DNA from: Rhizobium sp. L43
Lineage (GTDB): Bacteria; Pseudomonadota; Alphaproteobacteria; Rhizobiales; Rhizobiaceae
NCBI RefSeq assembly: GCF_002531725.1
Contig: NZ_NWSQ01000019.1
Span: forward strand, 62,001-126,000
Direction: 5' to 3'
Length of the DNA stretch: 64,000 nucleotides
Part shown: positions 41,719 to 50,496 of the stretch, one piece after another
Position numbering within the stretch: the stretch's first letter is position 1
Layout of the letters: every line of letters starts with the position of its first letter
The notes under the pieces: generated by a model
Database searches by the model: none
What the model was told of the DNA's origin: nothing
The model's input: the letters and a program-made list of their open reading frames with translations, nothing else
Position numbers and translations under genes: made by a program

Positions 41719-43152
41719 ATGACCATTTATCAAAACCTGATCGCCGGCGAATGGGTCGGCACCAACGCGACGAAGAACATCAACCCGTCGGATACGAATG
41801 AAGTCGTCGGCCTCTATGCCGACGGCAGCGCCGAGGACACGAAAAACGCCATCGCCGCCGCCAAGGCCGCTTTCCCGGCCTGGTCACGCTCGGGCATCTG
41901 GGAGCGCCACGTCATCCTGAAGAAGGCCGGCGACGAGATCATGGCGCGCAAGGACGAACTCGGGGCACTGCTCGCCCGCGAGGAAGGCAAGACGCTGCCT
42001 GAGGCCACCGGCGAAGTCATCCGCGCTTCGCAGATCTTCGAATTCTTCGCAGGCGAAGCCCTGCGACTGGCCGGCGAGGTCATCCCGTCGGTTCGCCCGA
42101 ATATCGGCGTCGAGATCACCCGCGAGGGCCTCGGCGTTATCGGCATCATCACGCCGTGGAATTTCCCGATCGCCATCCCCGCCTGGAAGATTGCGCCGGC
42201 GCTCTGCTACGGCAACACCATCGTCTTCAAGCCGGCCGAACTGGTGCCCGCCTGTTCCTGGGCGATCGTCGATATCCTCAACCGGGCGGGCCTGCCGAAG
42301 GGCGTCTTGAACCTCGTCATGGGCAAGGGCTCGGTGGTCGGCCAGGCCATGCTCGAAAGCCCCGACGTTCACGGCATCACCTTCACCGGCTCCACCGGCA
42401 CCGGCCGGCGCGTCGCCGCCGCCTCGATCGAGCATAACCGCAAGTTCCAGCTGGAAATGGGCGGCAAGAACCCGATGGTCGTGCTCGACGATGCCGACCT
42501 CAACGTCGCCGTCGAGGCCGCCGCCAATTCCGGCTTCTTCTCTACCGGCCAGCGCTGCACGGCGTCGTCGCGCCTGATCGTCACCGAAGGCATTCACGAC
42601 AAGTTCGTCGCGGCGCTGACCGACAAGCTGAAGACGCTTGTCGTCGACAATGCGCTGAAGGCCGGCACCCATATCGGTCCGGTCGTCGACGAGCGGCAGC
42701 TGAAGACCGATACCGACTATATCGAGATCGGCAAGTCGGAGGGCGCCAAACTCGCCTTCGGCGGCGAACTGGTTTCGCGCGACACGCCCGGCTTCTACCT
42801 GCAGCCGACGCTGTTTACCGAAGCGACCAACCAGATGCGCATTTCGCGCGAGGAGATCTTCGGGCCTGTGGTCTCGGTGATCAGGGCGAAGGATTACGAC
42901 GAGGCGCTGGCCATCGCCAACGACACGCCGTTCGGCCTTTCGGCCGGCATCGCGACAACAAGCCTGAAACATGCGACGCACTTCAAGCGCAATTCGGAAG
43001 CCGGCATGGTGATGGTCAACCTGCCGACGGCAGGCGTCGATTTCCATGTGCCGTTCGGCGGCCGCAAGGGTTCGTCTTACGGCCCGCGCGAGCAGGGCAA
43101 GTACGCTGCCGAGTTCTACACAACCGTCAAGACCGCCTACACGCTGGCTTAA
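41719..43152 (+). CDS. Aldehyde dehydrogenase, 2-oxoglutarate semialdehyde type
   Basis: Protein of 477 residues. NAD-binding and catalytic motifs: ITPWNFPIAIPAWKIAPALC, FTGSTGTGRRVAAAS, LEMGGKNPMVVLDDADLNVA with the general-base Glu, and FFSTGQRCTASSR with the nucleophilic Cys. The C-terminal FGGRKGSSYGPREQGKYAAE is typical of the semialdehyde group. In context it oxidises 2-oxoglutarate semialdehyde to 2-oxoglutarate, the last step of the non-phosphorylated L-arabinose route. AAAGGAGG lies upstream of the ATG. Confidence 0.88.
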   Translation: MTIYQNLIAGEWVGTNATKNINPSDTNEVVGLYADGSAEDTKNAIAAAKAAFPAWSRSGIWERHVILKKAGDEIMARKDELGALLAREEGKTLPEATGEVIRASQIFEFFAGEALRLAGEVIPSVRPNIGVEITREGLGVIGIITPWNFPIAIPAWKIAPALCYGNTIVFKPAELVPACSWAIVDILNRAGLPKGVLNLVMGKGSVVGQAMLESPDVHGITFTGSTGTGRRVAAASIEHNRKFQLEMGGKNPMVVLDDADLNVAVEAAANSGFFSTGQRCTASSRLIVTEGIHDKFVAALTDKLKTLVVDNALKAGTHIGPVVDERQLKTDTDYIEIGKSEGAKLAFGGELVSRDTPGFYLQPTLFTEATNQMRISREEIFGPVVSVIRAKDYDEALAIANDTPFGLSAGIATTSLKHATHFKRNSEAGMVMVNLPTAGVDFHVPFGGRKGSSYGPREQGKYAAEFYTTVKTAYTLA

Positions 43153-43213
43153 ACAAAGCGCGATGACCCGGCCCGTACGAGGCGGTCCGGGAATATCCTG
43201 AAGGACAGAGACT

Positions 43214-44953
43214 ATGAAAAAGAAAGCGGAATGGCCGCGCAGGCTGAGATCGCAGGAATGGTACGGCGGCACGAGCCGCGACGTGATCTATCACCGCGGC
43301 TGGCTTAAAAACCAGGGATACCCGCACGACCTGTTCGACGGCCGGCCGGTGATCGGCATCCTCAACACCTGGTCGGATATGACCCCGTGCAACGGTCATC
43401 TGAGAGAACTCGCCGAGAAGGTGAAGGCGGGTGTCTGGGAGGCCGGCGGCTTCCCGCTCGAAGTGCCGGTGTTCTCGGCATCGGAAAATACCTTCCGCCC
43501 GACCGCGATGATGTACCGCAATCTTGCCGCGCTCGCGGTGGAAGAGGCGATCCGCGGCCAGCCGATGGACGGCTGCGTGTTGCTGGTCGGCTGCGACAAG
43601 ACCACGCCGTCGCTGCTGATGGGGGCGGCCTCCTGCGACCTGCCGTCGATCGTCGTCACCGGCGGGCCGATGCTGAACGGCTATTTCCGCGGCGAACGTG
43701 TCGGCTCCGGCACGCATCTTTGGAAGTTCTCCGAAATGGTGAAGGCCGGCGAGATGACGCAGGCCGAATTTCTCGAGGCGGAAGCGTCGATGAGCCGTTC
43801 GTCGGGCACCTGCAACACCATGGGCACCGCCTCCACCATGGCTTCCATGGCCGAAGCGCTCGGCATGGCACTGTCCGGCAATGCCGCGATCCCCGGCGTC
43901 GATTCCCGCCGCAAGGTGATGGCGCAGCTCACCGGCCGTCGGATCGTCCAGATGGTCAAGGACGATCTGAAGCCTTCCGAGATCATGACGAAGCAGGCTT
44001 TCGAGAACGCCATCCGCACCAATGCGGCGATTGGCGGATCGACCAATGCCGTCATCCACCTGCTGGCGATTGCCGGCCGTGTCGGCATCGATCTGTCGCT
44101 TGACGATTGGGACCGCTGCGGCCGCGACGTTCCCACCATCGTCAACCTGATGCCGTCGGGCAAATACCTGATGGAAGAGTTCTTCTATGCCGGCGGCCTG
44201 CCTGTCGTGCTGAAGCGCCTCGGTGAAGCCGGCCTCCTGCACAAGGACGCGCTGACGGTCTCCGGCGAAACCGTCTGGGACGAGGTCAAGGATGTCGTCA
44301 ACTGGAACGAGGACGTCATCCTGCCGGCCGAAAAGGCGCTGACCTCTTCGGGCGGCATCGTCGTGCTGCGCGGCAACCTCGCGCCGAAGGGCGCGGTGTT
44401 GAAGCCTTCGGCCGCCTCGCCGCATCTGCTGGTGCACCGGGGCAGGGCTGTGGTGTTCGAGGATATCGACGACTACAAGGCGAAGATCAACGACGACAAC
44501 CTCGACATCGACGAAACCTGCATCATGGTCATGAAGAACTGTGGGCCGAAGGGCTATCCGGGCATGGCCGAAGTCGGCAACATGGGGCTGCCGCCCAAGG
44601 TGCTGAAGAAGGGCATCCTCGACATGGTGCGTATATCAGACGCCCGCATGTCCGGAACGGCCTACGGCACCGTCGTGTTGCACACCTCTCCGGAAGCAGC
44701 CGTCGGTGGACCGCTGGCGGTCGTGAAAAACGGCGACATGATCGAGCTTGACGTGCCGAACCGTCGTCTGCATCTCGACATTTCCGACGAGGAACTGGCG
44801 CGCCGTCTCGCCGAGTGGCAGCCGAACCACGATCTGCCCAAATCAGGCTATGCCTTCCTGCATCAGCAGCATGTCGAAGGCGCCGACACCGGCGCCGACC
44901 TCGACTTCCTCAAGGGATGTCGCGGAAACGCTGTCGGCAAGGATAGCCACTAA
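43214..44953 (+). CDS. IlvD/Edd-family sugar-acid dehydratase, probably L-arabonate dehydratase
   Basis: Protein of 579 residues. Iron-sulphur cysteines appear in WSDMTPCNGHLRELAE, LVGCDKTTPSLLMGAASC and SRSSGTCNTMGTASTMAS. KNCGPKGYPGMAEVGNMGLP and DARMSGTAYGTVVLHTSPEA complete the family pattern. Length, start (MKKKAEWPRRLRSQEWYGG) and neighbours fit L-arabonate dehydratase, giving 2-keto-3-deoxy-L-arabonate for GguC. Related enzymes act on xylonate or fuconate, so the substrate is inferred. It ends the chvE-ggu operon before a strong terminator. Confidence 0.87.
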   Translation: MKKKAEWPRRLRSQEWYGGTSRDVIYHRGWLKNQGYPHDLFDGRPVIGILNTWSDMTPCNGHLRELAEKVKAGVWEAGGFPLEVPVFSASENTFRPTAMMYRNLAALAVEEAIRGQPMDGCVLLVGCDKTTPSLLMGAASCDLPSIVVTGGPMLNGYFRGERVGSGTHLWKFSEMVKAGEMTQAEFLEAEASMSRSSGTCNTMGTASTMASMAEALGMALSGNAAIPGVDSRRKVMAQLTGRRIVQMVKDDLKPSEIMTKQAFENAIRTNAAIGGSTNAVIHLLAIAGRVGIDLSLDDWDRCGRDVPTIVNLMPSGKYLMEEFFYAGGLPVVLKRLGEAGLLHKDALTVSGETVWDEVKDVVNWNEDVILPAEKALTSSGGIVVLRGNLAPKGAVLKPSAASPHLLVHRGRAVVFEDIDDYKAKINDDNLDIDETCIMVMKNCGPKGYPGMAEVGNMGLPPKVLKKGILDMVRISDARMSGTAYGTVVLHTSPEAAVGGPLAVVKNGDMIELDVPNRRLHLDISDEELARRLAEWQPNHDLPKSGYAFLHQQHVEGADTGADLDFLKGCRGNAVGKDSH

Positions 44954-44982
44954 CCGGGTAAATCCAGGATTGGAAATCGATG

Positions 44983-45009
44983 AAAGGCGGGGCATCACCC
45001 CGCCTTTTT
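44983..45009 (+). terminator. Rho-independent terminator of the chvE-ggu-arabonate operon
   Basis: AAAGGCGGGG pairs with CCCCGCCTTT around CATCA and runs into T5. It lies 30 bases after the dehydratase stop. Confidence 0.9.
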
Positions 45010-45046
45010 CTTTGCGCTTGCTCAACAAGGAAATGGCACTATATTT

Positions 45047-45060
45047 TGTACAAGTGTACA
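45047..45060. promoter_or_regulatory. Operator-like inverted repeat before the toxin-antitoxin pair
   Basis: TGTACA-AG-TGTACA, with each half itself palindromic, lies 13 bases before the antitoxin start. Phd-type antitoxins bind such sites to repress their own operon. Confidence 0.55.
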
Positions 45061-45072
45061 GGATGTATGGTC

Positions 45073-45315
45073 ATGTCGAAGGTGGTCGGCGCAGCCGAGT
45101 TCAAGGCGAAATGTCTGAACCTTATCGACCAGATGGGGAAGGACGACGAATCTATCGTCATCACCAAGCGCGGCAGGCCGGTTGCCGTGCTTTCGCCGGC
45201 ACCTGACACCAGCGGACGCAGGAGTATCATCGGCGCGATGAAGGGGAGCGTATTGCGCTATGACGATCCGCTGTCTCCGGCCGTTGAGCCGGAGGATTGG
45301 GACGCCCTCCGTTGA
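45073..45315 (+). CDS. Phd/YefM-type antitoxin of a VapBC-like pair
   Basis: Protein of 80 residues. The N-terminal GAAEFKAKCLNLIDQMGKDD and ITKRGRPVAVLSP are the DNA-binding Phd/YefM fold. The acidic tail VEPEDWDALR would wrap the toxin. The ATG at 45073 is chosen, with one codon pair upstream (ATG 45067) also possible. Its stop overlaps the toxin start as TTGA. Confidence 0.85.
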   Translation: MSKVVGAAEFKAKCLNLIDQMGKDDESIVITKRGRPVAVLSPAPDTSGRRSIIGAMKGSVLRYDDPLSPAVEPEDWDALR

Positions 45316-45722
45316 TCGTCATCGATACGCACATCCTCGTTTGGGCAATGCAGGACGATGCACGGCTCGGCTCACAAGCCCGGCGCATCATCGATGAGAT
45401 GACGGAGAAAAGCCGGATCCTGATTTCGGCGATTACACCTTGGGAAATCGCGATGCTCGTGCAGAAGGGACGCTTGGCGCTCGGCGATGACGTCGGGCGA
45501 TGGATCGATAGCGCGCTGTCTCTGCCCGGACTCCAGCTCGCACCGATCGAACCTTCCATAGCGATAGACAGTGTTCGGCTGCCCGGCGAGTTTCATGCCG
45601 ATCCGGCGGACCGCATCATCGCCGCAACAGCCCGTTTTCATCGCGTACCGTTGCTGACCGCCGATCAGGCGATCCTCAGCTACGGCGCCCTCGGTCATCT
45701 CCAGGTTCTTGCGGCCGGTTAG
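45312..45722 (+). CDS. PIN-domain RNase toxin (VapC family)
   Basis: Protein of 136 residues if started at the TTG overlapping the antitoxin stop; a TTG five codons earlier is possible. Acidic PIN residues lie in IVIDTHILVWAM (Asp), SAITPWEIAMLVQKGRL (Glu) and FHADPADRIIAATAR (Asp pair), with LLTADQAIL at the end. PIN toxins cleave RNA when freed from the antitoxin. Translation appears coupled to the antitoxin gene. Confidence 0.87.
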   Translation: MIVIDTHILVWAMQDDARLGSQARRIIDEMTEKSRILISAITPWEIAMLVQKGRLALGDDVGRWIDSALSLPGLQLAPIEPSIAIDSVRLPGEFHADPADRIIAATARFHRVPLLTADQAILSYGALGHLQVLAAG

Positions 45723-45743
45723 AGCGGTTCGGGGCTGTTCCGC

Positions 45744-46568
45744 TCAACTCTGGCTCTGGCTTTGCATCTGCCCGCCGTCCTCGACCTTCACGGTGACCGA
45801 CAGCGTTTCGCCCGGCGTGCCGATGCGCATGCCTGAAATCGGCGCGGCGTCGCGGTAGCAAAGACCGGAAGCGATCCTGATGTAACGCGCATCCGGGCAG
45901 ATCTCGTTGGCCGGATCGAATCCGACCCAGCCGAGGCCGGGAATATGGGCTTCGGCCCAGGCATGGGTCGCCGCCTGTTCGACCTTTTCCTCCATCATCA
46001 GATAGCCCGAGACATAGCGGGCCGGCACCTGCAGGGCGCGGGCGGCGGCAATGAAGATATGCGCATGGTCCTGGCAGACGCCGCTCTTCTTCTCCAGCGC
46101 CTGTTCGGCCGTCGTCTCGGTGTTGCTGGTGCCGGGCTTATAGGCGACCGTCTCGTGGATTGCCGCCATCAGCGCATGCATGCGGGCAAGCTCGTTATCG
46201 CCACCGACGCCCTTGATCAGTTCCTTCACTAATTTGCCGCCCTTGGTCAGCGGCGTGTCGCGGAGGAAGAGCCAAAGCGGGCAGAAGCCGGTATGCGGGC
46301 CGGTGACGCCGTTATTGTCCTCCGTTTCGACCTCGCCTTCGGCGAGAATGCGCGTCACATCCTGCTCGCCTTCCAGCGAGACCAGATTGACGTGATTGCC
46401 GTACTGGTCGTCATATTCCACCTCGGGTATCGCACCCTCGACCTTCAGCGCCCAGGTGAGGACTTTCTGATGGTGGCTCGTCGGCGGCGTCAACCTCAGT
46501 CTTTGCAGCGAGAACTGCGTCGGTCCGTCGTAGCGGTATTCGGTGAGATGGCTGATTTTCAGTCTCAT
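45744..46568 (-). CDS. Transglutaminase-like cysteine peptidase-fold protein
   Basis: Protein of 274 residues. The catalytic triad is visible: Cys in KKSGVCQDHAHIFIAAAR, His in ATHAWAEAHIPG and Asp in WVGFDPANE. The N-terminal bacterial transglutaminase-like region begins MRLKISHLTEYRYDGPTQFS. Third gene of a minus-strand trio with alpha-E and circularly permuted ATP-grasp proteins, a set conserved across many bacteria and proposed to build or process a small peptide. It starts 12 bases after the alpha-E gene. Confidence 0.88.
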   Translation of the reverse strand: MRLKISHLTEYRYDGPTQFSLQRLRLTPPTSHHQKVLTWALKVEGAIPEVEYDDQYGNHVNLVSLEGEQDVTRILAEGEVETEDNNGVTGPHTGFCPLWLFLRDTPLTKGGKLVKELIKGVGGDNELARMHALMAAIHETVAYKPGTSNTETTAEQALEKKSGVCQDHAHIFIAAARALQVPARYVSGYLMMEEKVEQAATHAWAEAHIPGLGWVGFDPANEICPDARYIRIASGLCYRDAAPISGMRIGTPGETLSVTVKVEDGGQMQSQSQS

Positions 46569-46580
46569 GTTCTGATCCGC

Positions 46581-47522
46581 TTATACATAGAACCGATAGC
46601 CGTCGGAAATCTCCGCGCCGAGCTGGTTGTTGCGCGAGACGAAATCCTCGAGAAATTCGTGCAGGCCCTGATCCATGATATCCCGGATCGCCCGCGTCTG
46701 CAGCGTGGTGCGGATCGCATCGGCCGTATCGTGGGCAGGCAGCCGCTCGCCATAATCCTGGGAGAGATAGCCGAGATTGCTGACGATCTTTTCGTAACAA
46801 TAGGCAAGCGAGCGCGGCATCTGGACGTTCAGCGTCAGGAAGTCGGCAATGTTCATAGCCCGGTATTCGCCATCATAGGCCCAGCTATAGGCGCGATGCG
46901 CGGAGACCGAGCGCAGGATCGATTCCCACTGCACATTGTCGAGAGAGGAGCCGACTGATGAGACCGAGGGCAGCAGCACGTAATATTTCACGTCGAGAAT
47001 GCGGCTGGTATTGTCCGCCCGCTCGATGAAGGTGCCGATGCGGGCGAAATTATAAAGTTCGTTTCTCAGCGTCGAGCCGTGGAAGGCGCCGCGAATGAGG
47101 CCGGCGCGGCGCTTGATGGTGTCGATCACCTCGGGCATTTCGGCCGGCTTCACGCGCTTTTCGAGCAGCGACTTCAGGTCGATCCAGCATTCGTTGGTCG
47201 CCTCCCAGGTCTCGCGTGTCAGGGCGGTGCGCACCATGCGGGCGTTGTTGCGGCCTGATTCGATGCAGGACATGACGCTCGACGGGTTGGCGCGATCGCG
47301 CAAGAGATAGTCGATCGCATCGGCGTTCGTCAGCTTCGTATGGCCTTCGTCATAGGCTTCGCGCACGCCCGCACTTTGCAGCACGCCATCCCAGTTGTCG
47401 TCGCCGGCGCTGCTGCGGGTGAGCGACATGCGCAGCCCGGCATCGACCAGACGGGCAATATTTTCGGCGCGCTCGATGTAACGGAACATCCAGTAGAGGC
47501 CGTTTGCGGTTCTTCCGAGCAT
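46581..47522 (-). CDS. Alpha-E domain protein (DUF403)
   Basis: Protein of 313 residues, almost entirely helical. It begins MLGRTANGLYWMFRYIERAE, the family signature, and also has DDNWDGVLQSAGV and RADNTSRILDVKYYVLLPSV. The function is not known. Its ATG overlaps the ATP-grasp stop by one base (TGATG), so the two are translated together. Confidence 0.9.
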   Translation of the reverse strand: MLGRTANGLYWMFRYIERAENIARLVDAGLRMSLTRSSAGDDNWDGVLQSAGVREAYDEGHTKLTNADAIDYLLRDRANPSSVMSCIESGRNNARMVRTALTRETWEATNECWIDLKSLLEKRVKPAEMPEVIDTIKRRAGLIRGAFHGSTLRNELYNFARIGTFIERADNTSRILDVKYYVLLPSVSSVGSSLDNVQWESILRSVSAHRAYSWAYDGEYRAMNIADFLTLNVQMPRSLAYCYEKIVSNLGYLSQDYGERLPAHDTADAIRTTLQTRAIRDIMDQGLHEFLEDFVSRNNQLGAEISDGYRFYV

Positions 47523-48931
47523 CAGTCCTCCAATACCCAGGTGTCTTTAGTGCCGCCGCCCTGGCTGGAATTGACCACCAGCGAGCCCTGCTTCAACGCC
47601 ACGCGGGTGAGCCCGCCCGGAATGATCTGAACCTTGTCCGACACCAGCACATAGGGGCGAAGGTCGACATGGCGCGGCGCAATCCCTTTGTTGACGAGGA
47701 TCGGCACGGTGGAGAGCGACAGCGTCGGCTGGGCGATATAGTTGTTGGGCTTGGCCTTCAGCTTCTCGGCGAAATCGGCGCGCTCCTTCTTCGATGCCGT
47801 CGGTCCCACAAGCATGCCGTAGCCGCCGGAGCCGTGCACCTCCTTGACAACAAGCTCTTCCAGATGCTCGAGCACATATTTCAGGCTTGATGCTTCCGAA
47901 CAGCGCCAGGTCGGCACGTTTTCGAGCAGCGCCTTGCTGCCGGTGTAGAATTCGACGATCTCCGGCATATAGGAATAGATCGCCTTGTCGTCGCAAATGC
48001 CGGTGCCCGGCGCGTTGGCGATGGTGATATTGCCGGAGCGATAGACATCCATGATGCCGGGAATGCCGAGCGCGGAATCGGCCCGGAAGGTCAGCGGATC
48101 GAGGAAATCGTCGTCGACGCGGCGGTAGAGCACGTCGATCGCCTCGTAACCGCGGGTCGTCCGCATCTTCACCTTGCCGTCGATGACGCGCAGATCCGAA
48201 CCCTCGACCAGCTCGACGCCCATCATGTCGGCGAGGAAGGAATGCTCGTAATAGGCCGAATTGTAGATGCCGGGCGTCAGCACCGCGACGCGCGGCTTGC
48301 CGCTGCAGCCGGGAGGGGCAAGCGAGGCGAGGCTCTGGCGCAGGAGATAAGGATAGTCCTCGACGCGCTGAACCTTGTTCTCATGGAAGAGCTCCGGGAA
48401 CATCTGCATCATGGTTTCCCGGTTTTCCAGCATGTAGCTGACGCCGGAGGGCGTGCGGGCGTTATCCTCGAGCACGTAGAACTGGTCCTCGCCGGTGCGC
48501 ACGATGTCGGTGCCGACGATATGGGTGTAGACGCCGCCGGGCGGGCGGAAGCCGATCATCTCGGGGATGAAGGTGACGTTGTTCTCGATCAACTCGCGCG
48601 GAACGCGGCCGGCGCGGATGATCTCCTGCTTGTGGTAGATATCATCCAAAAAGGCGTTGAGCGCGATTACCCGCTGCTCGATGCCCTGGGCGAGCTTGCG
48701 CCATTCGCGAGCGGAGATGATGCGCGGAATGATATCGAAAGGGATGAGCTTTTCGGAGCTGTCTGCATGGCCGTAGACCGCGAAAGTGATGCCGGTCTTC
48801 CGGAAGATATTTTCCGCATCGCGGGACTTGGCAATCAGATGCGCCCGGTCTTGGCTGTTGTACCACTCGAAATATTTTTCATAAGGCGGACGAGGACTTT
48901 CGTCCCCGGTAATCATTTCATCAAATGCCAA
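47522..48931 (-). CDS. Circularly permuted ATP-grasp protein (DUF404/DUF407)
   Basis: Protein of 469 residues from a TTG at 48931, which has GGGGAG eight bases upstream. The start (AFDEMITGDESPRPPYEKYF) then coincides with the usual family start; in-frame ATGs further upstream add non-coding sequence. Motifs: FYVLEDNARTPSGVSYMLEN, IANAPGTGICDDKAIYSYMP and VVKEVHGSGGYGMLVGP (nucleotide-binding loop). ATP-grasp enzymes join a carboxylate to an amine or thiol through acyl phosphate. First gene of the trio; substrate unknown. Confidence 0.9.
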   Translation of the reverse strand: MAFDEMITGDESPRPPYEKYFEWYNSQDRAHLIAKSRDAENIFRKTGITFAVYGHADSSEKLIPFDIIPRIISAREWRKLAQGIEQRVIALNAFLDDIYHKQEIIRAGRVPRELIENNVTFIPEMIGFRPPGGVYTHIVGTDIVRTGEDQFYVLEDNARTPSGVSYMLENRETMMQMFPELFHENKVQRVEDYPYLLRQSLASLAPPGCSGKPRVAVLTPGIYNSAYYEHSFLADMMGVELVEGSDLRVIDGKVKMRTTRGYEAIDVLYRRVDDDFLDPLTFRADSALGIPGIMDVYRSGNITIANAPGTGICDDKAIYSYMPEIVEFYTGSKALLENVPTWRCSEASSLKYVLEHLEELVVKEVHGSGGYGMLVGPTASKKERADFAEKLKAKPNNYIAQPTLSLSTVPILVNKGIAPRHVDLRPYVLVSDKVQIIPGGLTRVALKQGSLVVNSSQGGGTKDTWVLED

Positions 48932-49191
48932 AGGTGCGGCTCCCCTTTTTTGTTCATTTGAATACAACGCAAATTGCAATGCAAGAACCATGCGCAGTTC
49001 GAGGAAAAGATTTTGCGTTGCGGGAAACGGGTGAAAATCCGGGCATTTGAAGTTGGGTGGCGTGGTGGGGAGGATGGCTGCTTCGAGTGGTTGCGCAAAA
49101 TGTGGGCAGATGATTGTTTTTCGATCGGCAAGGTGGATTCGAGATGCAGATGCAACCGCACCTCTCTCATCCTGTGGCGAGGAGAGGGCAT

Positions 49192-49252
49192 GCCGTGAGG
49201 CACCCCCCCCTCTGTCCTGCCGGACATCTCCCCCACAAGGAGGGAGATCGGC
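49192..49252 (+). repeat. Intergenic repeat, left arm of an inverted pair
   Basis: About 60 bases around CTGCCGGACATCTCCCCCAC. The arm matches the reverse complement of 49333-49390 with a handful of differences. The surrounding 48932-49539 contains no gene. Confidence 0.75.
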
Positions 49253-49332
49253 TGGGCGCGCGACGGCTTCCCCAAACAACTACCGCATGGCTATTTCGAT
49301 ACAGCAGAGAGGGACGGATGACCCAACCTCTT

Positions 49333-49390
49333 GCCAATCTCCACCCTTGTGGGGGAGATGCCCGGCAGGGCAGAGGGGGTGCCACACGGC
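49333..49390 (-). repeat. Intergenic repeat, right arm of the inverted pair
   Basis: Around GGGGGAGATGCCCGGCAGGG. With the arm at 49192 it could form a long imperfect hairpin with an 80-base loop. The motif is a familiar rhizobial intergenic palindrome type. Confidence 0.75.
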
Positions 49391-49539
49391 ACGCCGTTCT
49401 GTATTCGCCACAGGAGCCGCGCTGGCCACGCTATCCACCCAACCATCAGCGAAATTTCAAATAAGCATCAACGCTTCGCCTTTGACTGCGGCCGCCGGCT
49501 GCCGCTATCAGCACGGCGAATCTTTTCTTGCGAGCCCCG

Positions 49540-50442
49540 ATGTCCCTTGATCGCCTTGCCCCCGCTCTTTTCGTCCTGCTCTGGTCCACGGGCTGGGTGG
49601 TGGCGAAATATGCGGCGCTGCATTCCGAACCCTTCACCTTTCTGACGATACGCTACGGGCTGTCGGCTCTGGCGTTCCTGGCGCTTTGCCTGGTGGCGCG
49701 GGCACAATGGCCGAAGAGCCGGGCGACGGTGCTGCGCGCCATCTATTCCGGCTTTTTCCTGCATGGTTTTTATCTCGCCGGTCTCTGGTGGGCGATTGCC
49801 AATGGCGTGCCGGCCGGCATATCGGGCATCATCGCAGCACTGCAGCCGCTGATGACGGCGATGGCGGCCCCTTTCCTGGTCGGCGAGCGGTTGCAGAAGA
49901 CGCAGCAGCTCGGCCTGGCTCTTGGTTTCATCGGCATCGGCATCGCCATTTCGCCGAAGCTCTTCGGTCCGGCGACGGCCGATCTCGGACATGCCGCTCT
50001 GCCGCTGGCGGTCAACCTCATTGCCATGGGCTCCGTCACCTACGGCACGCTCTATCAGAAGAAACACCTGCAATCCGGCGACCTCCGGACCATCGCGACG
50101 CTGCAATATGTCGGCGCGCTGATTCTCACCCTGCCGCTGTCGCTGATCTTCGAACACCAGCATTTCGACGGCACCGCCCGGGCCTATGGCGCGCTCGTCT
50201 GGTCGGTCTTCGGCCTGTCGATGGGCGGTGTCGGGCTGCTGCTTTATCTGATCCGCCGGGGGCAGGTCTCCCGCGCCGCCTCGCTGATCTATCTGATGCC
50301 GCCGGCCGTCGCGCTCGAGGCCTTCATCGCCTTCGGGGAGCCGCTGACGATGCCGTTGATTCTGGGCACGGTGATCGTCGTGACGGGTGTCTATCTCACG
50401 AACCGCAGGATAGCCGAGCGGCAGACACCGGCTGAGGCATAG
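49540..50442 (+). CDS. EamA/DMT-family transporter
   Basis: Protein of 300 residues with ten membrane spans in two EamA repeats. The first opens ALFVLLWSTGWVVAKYAALH; the second holds SVTYGTLYQKKHLQSGDLRT and LIYLMPPAVALEAFIAFGEP. Members of the RhtA/YdcZ-like group export amino acids or other metabolites; the substrate cannot be read. The ATG at 49540 is chosen over an upstream TTG. Confidence 0.85.
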   Translation: MSLDRLAPALFVLLWSTGWVVAKYAALHSEPFTFLTIRYGLSALAFLALCLVARAQWPKSRATVLRAIYSGFFLHGFYLAGLWWAIANGVPAGISGIIAALQPLMTAMAAPFLVGERLQKTQQLGLALGFIGIGIAISPKLFGPATADLGHAALPLAVNLIAMGSVTYGTLYQKKHLQSGDLRTIATLQYVGALILTLPLSLIFEHQHFDGTARAYGALVWSVFGLSMGGVGLLLYLIRRGQVSRAASLIYLMPPAVALEAFIAFGEPLTMPLILGTVIVVTGVYLTNRRIAERQTPAEA

Positions 50443-50444
50443 GA

Positions 50445-50474
50445 AATAAAAAAGGCCGGGAGAACCCGGCCTTT
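50445..50474. terminator. Bidirectional terminator between the DMT and helicase genes
   Basis: AAAGGCCGGG (50451-50460) pairs with CCCGGCCTTT (50465-50474) around AGAA, with A-rich sequence on the left and T on the right. It serves two convergent genes. Confidence 0.85.
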
Positions 50475-50496
50475 CTGATTTTCAGTCGATCGATGA

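Noticed and set aside
41884..44437. Two long minus-strand frames opposite the aldehyde dehydrogenase and dehydratase genes
   Set aside because: Both lack motifs and ribosome sites; the plus-strand enzymes are complete.
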